Source: Limisphaerales bacterium (GTDB lineage Bacteria; Verrucomicrobiota; Verrucomicrobiia; Limisphaerales; JAKEEH01). Taken from it: DNA of 32,403 nt. The notes beneath the pieces are model-generated. The model was not told where the DNA came from, ran no database searches, and was given only the letters and a program-made list of their open reading frames with translations. Positions 7,569 to 14,371 of the stretch are shown piece after piece; position 1 is the first letter of the stretch, and every line of letters begins with the position of its first letter. Location of the stretch: positions 1 through 32,403 of the forward strand of contig JAKEEH010000353.1 in assembly GCA_022616725.1 (NCBI GenBank). The letters are read 5' to 3'. Both the position numbers and the translations under genes were made by a program.

Positions 7569-8907
7569 AACGCGCACTCCGGTGTTCCGGCAAAAAAAAC
7601 TCCTGCAACAGCCGATCAACCTGCAGCAATCCCTCGCGGTTGATCCGCACCGTATCACCCTCCACCGACAGCAATCCCCAATCGCGCAATCTCTGGAGTG
7701 GCACGGCAAAGCGGTCGCACAAATCGACGCCGAACTTGTTCTGGAAATACGCCCGGCTTACCTGACCGAGCTTCAATTGGAGAATGAACTCGCGAATGAG
7801 CCGTTCATCGCTCGTTGGAGTGAGAGCGCGATAAATCGGCAGTGCGCCCGCCTCGACCCTGGCCACGTAGGGATCGAAATCGTGATGATTCTGGTAATGC
7901 GTTCCGCCGATGCTGCCGAAGCTCGCCACGCCAATCGAAACCAGGTCGGCGCCCGCCCAAAGCCGGTCGCGATAGAGGAATTTGGTGCGGGAGCGATCCT
8001 TGACGGCGGTATAAGCGCTGGCGATTTCGTAACCAGCCTTCTCCAATTCGTGGAACGCGTAATCCACCCACGCCCGCTTCGTTTCCCAATCAGCCACCGG
8101 GGCGACGAGCCTCCCCTCCGCCTTCATCTGCTTATAGATCGTCGTATTATACGGGATTTCCATCTCGTAAATCGTCACGCTGTCCGGAGCCATGGCGATG
8201 GTTTTGCGCACGCACTCTCTCCAGTTCGCTTCGGTTTCCTCCACCATGCCCGCAATCAGGTCGATGTTGATCTGCGGGAAACCTGCGTGTCGCGCGTATT
8301 CGTAAGCGCGCGCGATCTCCTTGCTATGGTGCGCCCGGCCATTGATTTCCAGAATATGATCGTCAAAGTTTTCAACGCCGAGGCTTAGCCGCGTTACGCC
8401 AAGGTCGCGGATGGCCTGCAATTTATGGTCGGTGAGCGTGCCCGGCTCCGCCTCGAACGTGACCTCCTCGACGGTGTCCCATGGCAAGAGCCGCTGCATG
8501 GAGCCGAAGAGATGCCGCAACTGGTCAACTGATAAATACGATGGAGTCCCGCCGCCGAAATAAATAAAGCCTGGCTTGCGCCTGCCGATAAAGGGTCGCG
8601 AGGCGTACATCGCCAATTCCGCCACCAGCGCGTCAACGTAGCGCCGGATGGCCGCCGCGTCCTTGTCTGTGTACACCTTAAAATAACAGAAGTGACAGCG
8701 TTTGCGGCAGAACGGAATGTGCGCGTAAATCCCCAGCGGCGTGCCGGGCGCCGGGGCGCGTTCGAGCGCTGCCTCGACCTGTCCGACGTATTCCGGCTTC
8801 CAGAATGAAAAGGGCGGATAATTCGACACGAAGTAGTTGCCGACCGTCGTTTGCGTTTGCAGCGGCGGTTTCGACTGGGCCGGAACTGTGATAGCCGGGG
8901 CGCTCAT
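7561..8907 (-). CDS. HemN/HemW-like radical SAM enzyme
   Basis: This 448-residue protein has the CX3CX2C cluster motif 'CRKRCHFC' (C67, C71, C74) in an 'AHIPFC' context typical of the HemN/HemW group. It also has the SAM-contact 'GGGTP' (118-122), 'FEAEPGTLTD', 'LSLGVENFDDHIL' and a HemN-type C-terminal wing (last ~90 residues). True coproporphyrinogen dehydrogenases, HemW chaperone-like proteins, heme-degrading ChuW-type enzymes and class C radical SAM methylases all share this architecture. No other heme-pathway gene is nearby. Placement between a propeller gene and chorismate-lyase/halogenase-like genes favours a tailoring role on an aromatic substrate, which is inference. It overlaps the upstream gene by ATGA and the downstream gene by 8 bases. 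Confidence 0.85.
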   Translation of the reverse strand: MSAPAITVPAQSKPPLQTQTTVGNYFVSNYPPFSFWKPEYVGQVEAALERAPAPGTPLGIYAHIPFCRKRCHFCYFKVYTDKDAAAIRRYVDALVAELAMYASRPFIGRRKPGFIYFGGGTPSYLSVDQLRHLFGSMQRLLPWDTVEEVTFEAEPGTLTDHKLQAIRDLGVTRLSLGVENFDDHILEINGRAHHSKEIARAYEYARHAGFPQINIDLIAGMVEETEANWRECVRKTIAMAPDSVTIYEMEIPYNTTIYKQMKAEGRLVAPVADWETKRAWVDYAFHELEKAGYEIASAYTAVKDRSRTKFLYRDRLWAGADLVSIGVASFGSIGGTHYQNHHDFDPYVARVEAGALPIYRALTPTSDERLIREFILQLKLGQVSRAYFQNKFGVDLCDRFAVPLQRLRDWGLLSVEGDTVRINREGLLQVDRLLQEFFLPEHRSARYA

Positions 8908-10022
8908 TTCTTTCCCTCCCCGCTGAAAGCATAGACATTGCCGTCGTCCGCGCCCACAACGATCGTGCCATCGACCACGGCAGGCGAACTGCCAATGGGC
9001 GGACCGATCTCGTAGGACCAGATCTCTTTTCCAGTCTTCAGACTGATCATGTACAGCCGCCCGTCATCCGACCCGACTACTACTTTGTCCTCGCAAACGG
9101 CGGGCGAACTGTCCACCTTGCCGCGCGTGGGAAATTTCCACACGGCCTTGCCATCGGCGCGATTGAGGCAATGCACCGTTTTGTCGCGGCCGCCGAACAC
9201 AATCCGATCCTCTGTCACGGCCGGCGACGAGAAGTAAGGGAAATTCTTGTCCCGATAGGTCCACAGATTCGTGCCGCGTTCAAGGTCAATGCAAAGAAAC
9301 TCATTTTCATAATGGCCCACATAGGCGCGGTTTCCGGAGATCGCCACCGAGGCCGCAATGTAGGCGCCGGCTTCGACCTCCTTCACCTTTGCGCCACTGG
9401 TCAGCGCAATCACGTGCAGCAACGCGTCGCACCCCCCGAAAACGGTCTTTCCATCGAACACCGCTGGCGAGCCGTTGATGTAACTCCCGGTTTCATACAC
9501 CCAATTGCTCTTGCCGGTCCCGGCATCGAGGCAGTGCAATTTGTAATCATACCCTCCAATGATGATTCGTGTACCCGCAGAGTCCTTGAAGTAGTTCGGC
9601 GAACCCAGAATCTTATCGCCCGTCTCATATTTCCAAAGCGGCTTTCCGTCCAGCCCCAGGGCATGGAGCGACCCGTCAGAAGAACCCACAAAAACCCGAT
9701 TCTCCAGCACCAAAGGTGAGGACTCGACAGCGCCGCCGGTTTTGAAGGCCCAAATCCTTTGTCCCGACTTCAAGTCGAGCGCATACACATGCTCATCGTT
9801 CGAGCCGACGAACACCTTGCCATCGACAATCGCCGCTGACGATTTGACCGGTCCGCCGGTCTTGAAACTCCAGGCTGCTTTTAGCCTGGCCGGGAGTTCG
9901 ACCTGGGAGACGCCCGTGAGGCTTTGGTTGCCGCGGAACATGGGCCACGCGCTGGCCGCGCCGAGAGGCGGCAGCACGAGGCAGAATATAGCGGCAGCAA
10001 TGATCGATTTACGCGTAACCAT
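8904..10022 (-). CDS. Exported PQQ-like beta-propeller protein (BamB-like, eight repeats)
   Basis: This 372-residue protein starts with a signal peptide ('MVTRKSIIAAAIFCLVLPP', likely cleaved after 'GAASA'). The mature start 'WPMFRGNQSLTG' is characteristic of bacterial PQQ-repeat proteins. Eight repeats of about 40 residues follow, each with an 'xxSSPAV…VFVGSxDxxLYALDxxTGxxxWxY' pattern; the SS-containing strands (PVKSS, AVESS, KILGS, YINGS, YIAAS, PYFSS, KVDSS, PIGSS) mark the blades. Eight blades match BamB-like and quinoprotein propellers. Metal- and PQQ-binding dehydrogenase residues were not recognised, so a scaffold or binding role is as likely as catalysis. It is the first gene of the operon, and its stop overlaps the radical SAM start. 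It should act in the periplasm while its neighbours are cytoplasmic. Confidence 0.85.
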   Translation of the reverse strand: MVTRKSIIAAAIFCLVLPPLGAASAWPMFRGNQSLTGVSQVELPARLKAAWSFKTGGPVKSSAAIVDGKVFVGSNDEHVYALDLKSGQRIWAFKTGGAVESSPLVLENRVFVGSSDGSLHALGLDGKPLWKYETGDKILGSPNYFKDSAGTRIIIGGYDYKLHCLDAGTGKSNWVYETGSYINGSPAVFDGKTVFGGCDALLHVIALTSGAKVKEVEAGAYIAASVAISGNRAYVGHYENEFLCIDLERGTNLWTYRDKNFPYFSSPAVTEDRIVFGGRDKTVHCLNRADGKAVWKFPTRGKVDSSPAVCEDKVVVGSDDGRLYMISLKTGKEIWSYEIGPPIGSSPAVVDGTIVVGADDGNVYAFSGEGKK

Positions 10023-10142
10023 GCAGTAACTCGCAGCCCTACGCTACGGTCTGAAGGCGGAGTCGGCAATCAAAATAATACCTACACGTATCATTTTCGT
10101 CCCCGGCGCAGGTTCAGAAATGACCTCCTGAATCATTACCAT

Positions 10143-11078
10143 TCAAGCGCCGCCACTGCGTCCTTTGCGACGTCGCCCGCAATGTTGCAGGAACTGCTTC
10201 GGCGTCATCCCGGACACTCGCTTAAAGTGCACCGCGAAATGGCTTTGGTCATAAAAACCAACTTCCAGCGCCACATCGGTGAGAGAATGCTCGCCTCGCA
10301 CCAGCATCTGCCGCGCGCGTTCGATTCGCCTCTTTAACAGATATTGGTAGGGCGAAAGGCCGGTGTGCTCTTTAAACACGCGGGAGAAGTGAAACGGGCT
10401 GAGCTTCACCGATGAGGCGATCTCATTCAAACTCAAGTCCTGCGCGGAATTCTCGTCGATGAACTCTTTCGCCCTTCGGATCACGCGTGGCGCCGGTCGC
10501 CCGCCTCGCAATGCTGACAGCTTGCGATTGGAATGCTTGCTCGCTAAATGGACAGCCAGGCTCGTCACCAGGGAGTCACTATACAAACGCCCGGATTTTC
10601 CCGAGTGTTCCACTTCCTTCTTCAGCGCCAGACATACGCCTTCGATAAACCGGTCCTCAATGCCGTGGAGCACCATCAACTCGAATCGATCGTCAAGCAG
10701 TTCCCCGCACGCGCTGGCCATGAAGGTCGGGTCTATCGAAAGTACTAATACGTCGAGCGGATCGTCGGAGCGGCTGTGCGTCGAGCCTTGCGCCGGCAGG
10801 ATGGTGACATGTCCGGGCCTTAGCCGCTGCGGAACAAACCGGCCCTCGGATTTGCGTTCCACCGTGGCCCGATTCAACTGCACAAAAACCATGTTGTTGA
10901 GCCAGATCACGTCACAAGCGTCGAGCGAAGGCAATTGCTGGACCTCCAATAAATAACCACGCCACTCCAGGGGAGCGCTCGTCAAGACAGGCGCACGCCC
11001 GATGGGCCGCAATCGCCCGAGCCCGCGGTCAAACACCATTTCTCGTTTGAAGGATTTCATGCCAGCCGCTCGATACAC
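10143..11078 (-). CDS. AraC/XylS-family transcriptional regulator
   Basis: This 311-residue protein has a cupin-like N-terminal sensor half ('LRPGHVTILPAQGSTHS') and a C-terminal double helix-turn-helix of about 100 residues from 'RVIRRAKEFIDE'. The first helix pair is in 'LSLNEIASSVKLSPFHFSRVFKEHTG' and the second in 'HSLTDVALEVGFYDQSHFAVHFKRVSG', with the family end motif 'TPKQFLQH'. The start used is GTG at 11078, with a GGAG-like site just upstream; ATG at 11060 is an alternative. It lies 120 bases upstream of the five-gene operon on the same strand, so it is a natural candidate activator of that operon. The inducer is unknown; sugars or small aromatics are usual for the family. The 214 bases upstream of it (11079-11292) hold no gene I can support. 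Confidence 0.9.
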   Translation of the reverse strand: MYRAAGMKSFKREMVFDRGLGRLRPIGRAPVLTSAPLEWRGYLLEVQQLPSLDACDVIWLNNMVFVQLNRATVERKSEGRFVPQRLRPGHVTILPAQGSTHSRSDDPLDVLVLSIDPTFMASACGELLDDRFELMVLHGIEDRFIEGVCLALKKEVEHSGKSGRLYSDSLVTSLAVHLASKHSNRKLSALRGGRPAPRVIRRAKEFIDENSAQDLSLNEIASSVKLSPFHFSRVFKEHTGLSPYQYLLKRRIERARQMLVRGEHSLTDVALEVGFYDQSHFAVHFKRVSGMTPKQFLQHCGRRRKGRSGGA

Positions 11079-11292
11079 CCGTCTCCACCGACAATGGAAA
11101 AACCATCCCTCCTGCGCTGGAGACGACTTTAGTGACCGGGCACCGTCTCAGTGGTTACGATAAACCGAAACTCGCGAAAGCTAAAGTTATGGCGTCAGAA
11201 GCGCTCCACTGGCCGGCACAGCGTCAAGCGGCGGCAGAGCGCCAATTGTCAACCTGCGGTCTGGCCGATCCCTGAACGGCGCTCCTCGCTAT

Positions 11293-13563
11293 TCACTCGC
11301 CTGCTGCTTCTTCTGCTCTCCTGGCAAACGTGAATCGCTCAACCTGCAGTCGTACCGCATTGGTTGAGTCTTCAACGATGTGATACCACTGGCCGGCGGC
11401 CAGATTCGTAAATGTTTGGGTTCGACCGGAGACGGGCCAAACCACATTCACATCCGCGGTGGCGGCACTCCCCAGGCCAATGTGCTGGCGCAGCGGGTTG
11501 GCGCCAAAGCTGCCGCCGGAGTTGACGATTTTGTGGATCTTCCGCTTGCCCTCCGGCGTCTTAACCGTGCATTCGATTCGGGCGCCGATGGCGGAGCGAT
11601 TTGATTTCACGCCCTGGAGCCGCAATCCGATCCAGCGATTACCCATGCCCGGGTTCTCAAACAGAGCGTTGCGAAAGGCATCGCCCGTATAGGCCCCTCC
11701 GAGAGATTCGTAAATATCCTGGTCACCATCGTTATCAAAATCCGCGAACGAGATGGCATGACCCTTCTGCAGGTGCCCGAACCCTCCGGCCGTCGTCACA
11801 TCCTGAAATCTGCGCCCGGCGTCATTGCGGAACATTCGATTCGGAATTATTGTCGCGAGGTCCGGATCTCCCGTCCCGGCATAGAAATCAAGGTAACCGT
11901 CGTTATCGAGATCCCCAAAGTTGCATCCCATTGTGTGAATGATCTTGAAGAGACCGGCTTGTTTGGTGACGTCCGAAAAAGTACCGTTGCGATTATTGTG
12001 GAAGAGCCGGGAGCGCTCGCCCGGGTGCGGCAGACCCAGGTAATCCGCGGCAACGTCACTGACATTCCGAATCCAATAGCCGCTGACGAACAGATCCTGC
12101 CAGCCGTCATTGTCATAATCAAAGAACCACGTAGAGAAACTACCGATCGGCTCGCCAACTCCCGCTCGCGCTGTCACGTCCCGGAACCGCCAGGTACTGG
12201 CTTTCTCGCCTGGCACGGGCCCTTCATTGCGCAAAAGAATGTTCGTGCTTCCGCGCACCGATAAGTAGAGGTCCATTCGACCGTCATTGTCATAATCCGC
12301 GCTCGCGACGGCTTTCACGAACGCGTTTACCGCCACGCCGGCTTCCGCCGCGCAATCCGTGAACGTGCCGTCTTTGTTGTTCCGATACAGTTCGCTCGGA
12401 TGCACCTCTTCACCGAGCGATTCGTTGCCGACGAATAGGTCGATCCATCCGTCGTTGTTATAATCCAGCCACGCGGCGGCCTGCGTCGGATGAAAACTGA
12501 GCATGCCCGCCTCTTCGGTCACGTCCTCGAATGTGCCGTCGCCGTTGTTGCGAATGAGCGAGTTTGGGATTCGTCCAGTGGCCCCAAGCCACGCGCCCCT
12601 CAAAACAAACACATCCACGAAGCCGTCGTTGTTGTAATCCGCGGGGACCATGTTCAATCCGCCAACCAGACCTGTCAGGCCGGCCTCCTTTGTTCGCTCC
12701 GTGAAAGTTCCATTGCCGTTGTTGATAAAGAAGCGCAGTTGCTCGCGGCTGCCCCAGCGCGAAACCATCAGGTCGATGTCGTTATCATTGTCGAAATCAT
12801 CGGCGACGGTCCCGCCGGCCAGGCCCTCCATATCCAGCCCGAGGTCGCCGGCGATATTGACGAAGCGCGGCAAAGGAAACTCAGAATCAAACACGCGCGG
12901 GGGAATTAGCCATTGCGGCGGAACCTTCGCCGGATATTCCCCCGCCGCCATATAAGCGATATTGATCAGCCAGCGCGCAGCGAGATCCTGGGGTTCACGC
13001 GTCAGAAGCTCGGTGAATTTCCCGATCGCCGCTCGCGCCCCTTTTGGGTCCCGGTGAACGGCGGCGGGACTCAATGGCAACAGGCATGACTCCGGGCCGT
13101 GGAACACGACGCAATTATCCAGTTCCCCCTGCCGCAGATGGCACATGCCCATGAACCGATCCATTTCGGCATAAAATTTTGCCGTCTGTCCGCCCGGAGT
13201 GCGGTTGGCAAGCTCAACACATTTTTTGAATTCCGCCAGCCCTTCCTCGGGTTCGCCGGCATTGAGCAACTCGAGACCCAGCGTCGCCCGCAGATAAATG
13301 GTGTCAATAATATTTGTCACAAACCTCAACTGTGCGCGCAACAGCGGCACGCGCCGGTCGCTCAAATAGAAGCACTTCGTCGGATCGGTTCGTCGATCGA
13401 TCTCGTCCAGTCGCGCCGCCATTTTCGCGGTCCCGATCCCGACTTTATCTGTCGATTTCTCCGCTCCGAAACAAATCGTGCTCGTCAGAGCACAAAGCAT
13501 CATGGAGGCGCTACTGGCCAAGGCGCGCCAAAGCTGCCGTCGTCCAAACTGTGATTGCACCAT
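11293..13563 (-). CDS. Exported FG-GAP/VCBS repeat protein with C-terminal ASPIC/UnbV domain (CRTAC1-like)
   Basis: This 756-residue protein has a signal peptide ('RRQLWRALASSASMMLCALTS', ending near 'CFGA'). A helical TPR-like segment follows ('LRATLGLELLNAGEPEEGLAEFKKC'), then a seven- or eight-fold run of FG-GAP/VCBS units with Ca-binding DxDxDG cores ('DFDNDNDIDLM', 'DYNNDGFVDVF', 'DYNNDGWIDLF', 'DYDNDGRMDLY', 'DYDNDGWQDLF', 'DLDNDGYLDFY', 'DFDNDGDQDIY'). The C-terminal ASPIC/UnbV domain contains 'GNRWIGLRLQG', 'NSGGSFGANPLRQHIGLG' and 'VVWPVSGRTQTFTNL'. The family is abundant in Planctomycetes, Verrucomicrobia and Acidobacteria; its function is unresolved, with binding or carbohydrate interaction assumed. 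It stands alone. ATG 13563 has no clear Shine-Dalgarno. Confidence 0.9.
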   Translation of the reverse strand: MVQSQFGRRQLWRALASSASMMLCALTSTICFGAEKSTDKVGIGTAKMAARLDEIDRRTDPTKCFYLSDRRVPLLRAQLRFVTNIIDTIYLRATLGLELLNAGEPEEGLAEFKKCVELANRTPGGQTAKFYAEMDRFMGMCHLRQGELDNCVVFHGPESCLLPLSPAAVHRDPKGARAAIGKFTELLTREPQDLAARWLINIAYMAAGEYPAKVPPQWLIPPRVFDSEFPLPRFVNIAGDLGLDMEGLAGGTVADDFDNDNDIDLMVSRWGSREQLRFFINNGNGTFTERTKEAGLTGLVGGLNMVPADYNNDGFVDVFVLRGAWLGATGRIPNSLIRNNGDGTFEDVTEEAGMLSFHPTQAAAWLDYNNDGWIDLFVGNESLGEEVHPSELYRNNKDGTFTDCAAEAGVAVNAFVKAVASADYDNDGRMDLYLSVRGSTNILLRNEGPVPGEKASTWRFRDVTARAGVGEPIGSFSTWFFDYDNDGWQDLFVSGYWIRNVSDVAADYLGLPHPGERSRLFHNNRNGTFSDVTKQAGLFKIIHTMGCNFGDLDNDGYLDFYAGTGDPDLATIIPNRMFRNDAGRRFQDVTTAGGFGHLQKGHAISFADFDNDGDQDIYESLGGAYTGDAFRNALFENPGMGNRWIGLRLQGVKSNRSAIGARIECTVKTPEGKRKIHKIVNSGGSFGANPLRQHIGLGSAATADVNVVWPVSGRTQTFTNLAAGQWYHIVEDSTNAVRLQVERFTFARRAEEAAGE

Positions 13564-13648
13564 TTAGCAACTTCGGTGATCTGCCCAAAGACTTCTTGTA
13601 AGCTCTTGCTGAACGCCTTGGAAAATTGCGGTAAAAGGGCCGGGATAC

Positions 13649-13667
13649 GTTACAATGCTGTTACAAT
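13649..13667. repeat. 11-bp-spaced direct repeat (operator-like) in divergent intergenic region
   Basis: 'gttacaatgctgttacaat' holds two exact copies of gttacaat whose starts are 11 bp apart, about one helical turn. It lies between the divergent ASPIC gene and the toxin-antitoxin pair, about 117 bases before the antitoxin start. Tandem sites on one helix face suit a dimeric regulator, and the TACAAT hexamers could also serve as -10 elements. No convincing -35 accompanies them. Confidence 0.4.
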
Positions 13668-13672
13668 ATCCC

Positions 13673-13750
13673 GACGGAGGTAGGGTGCGCTCCCTCGACG
13701 CGCCGCGGCATCGGAAAGAACGTCGACGGCGTCGACGGCGCGCAGGCATT
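13673..13750. repeat. G+C-rich palindromic/direct-repeat patch, possible REP-like element
   Basis: The patch contains 'ggaggtagggtgcgctccct' and, further on, the direct repeat 'gtcgacggc' twice in tandem (13722-13739) inside the self-complementary cgtcgacg context. It differs sharply from the T-rich sequence just before it. It resembles dispersed intergenic repeats of verrucomicrobial genomes in flavour, but copy number cannot be judged from one window. Confidence 0.3.
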
Positions 13751-13783
13751 GCAAACCACCGACCCTCGAAGTAATTTCACTCT

Positions 13784-13999
13784 ATGAGTTTCGCGCAAGT
13801 TCTCGAAGAACTTCCGGGTTTGACGTTTGAACAACGTCAAGCTGTCATTCGACGGGCGTTGGAATTAGACGATCCTCCGTTATCGCGAGCCGACGAAGCA
13901 CTCGTCGAAGCCCGCGTGGCGGCTCACCACGCTGATCCTCAATCGTCCCTCTCGCTAAACGATATGAAGGCGCGGTTGCGGGCGCGCAAGTCGCCATGA
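13784..13999 (+). CDS. Addiction-module antitoxin (TIGR02574-type)
   Basis: This 71-residue acidic helical protein ('MSFAQVLEELPGLTFEQRQ…RALELDD') matches the short 'putative addiction module component' family in length and layout. That family has an N-terminal helical part built around 'L..LP.L…R..L…ALELDD' and a positively charged tail ('DMKARLRARKSP'). It precedes a ParE/RelE-like toxin frame with a 4-base ATGA overlap, the classic coupling in such pairs. It would neutralise the toxin and probably autoregulate the promoter. The frame is intact although the toxin is disrupted. Confidence 0.8.
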   Translation: MSFAQVLEELPGLTFEQRQAVIRRALELDDPPLSRADEALVEARVAAHHADPQSSLSLNDMKARLRARKSP

Positions 14000-14293
14000 G
14001 CTGGACCGTCGTCGTACGCTCGGAAGCGGGCGACGACGTGGCCGAAGCCGCCAACTGGTACGACTCTCGCCAGGAAGGTCTGGGTGATGAGTTCGTCGAA
14101 GAGGTTGTTCGCGCTTTCGATTCCTTGGCCGTCAACCCTTATCTCAATTCCCGGCGCCTTCAACGAAAGGACATCCGTTGGCGTCTTCCCGACCGCTTTC
14201 CGTACCGCGTCATTTACGAGCGAAAACATCGTCATTGTCGCCGCTGTGATTCACGCCGCGCGTGACGATCACCACTGGAAGAAGCGCGTATGA
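13996..14293 (+). pseudogene. ParE/RelE-type toxin, frameshifted near the C-terminus
   Basis: The 5' frame (13996-14265) gives a ParE-like protein ('VVVRSEAGDDVAEAANWYDSR', 'GLGDEFVEEV', 'RRLQRKDIRW', 'FPYRVIYE') and then turns into an Arg/Cys-rich tail 'RKHRHCRRCDSRRA'. The family's expected ending is in the +1 frame, 'ENIVIVAAVIHAARDDHHW', which stops at 14293. Removing one C at 14221 joins the halves as 'YEENIVIVAAVIHAARD', a textbook ParE terminus. The toxin therefore carries a one-base insertion, or the read contains an indel error. The disrupted version loses the last strand and conserved 'HAARD' region and is probably weak or inactive. An origin by +1 recoding is possible but unsupported. 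Confidence 0.8.
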
Positions 14294-14371
14294 ACGACCG
14301 CCGCTCCTTTTTTCCTTGAGTCAGCCCGCAAACCGGTAGCCAATTGATCTTGAATCGAATAACAATTAACC

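Noticed and set aside
7582-8388. 268-residue plus-strand ORF
   Set aside because: It is antisense to the radical SAM gene, with no motif or ribosome site.
10023-10142. Promoter/terminator between AraC gene and propeller operon
   Set aside because: A TATTAT -10-like hexamer and a weak 5-bp ttcag/ctgaa hairpin are present on the minus strand, but no -35 or T-run supports a confident call.
11151-11333. 60-residue plus-strand ORF between AraC and ASPIC genes
   Set aside because: Basic, low-complexity peptide ending in a Leu run that overlaps the ASPIC gene; no supporting signal.
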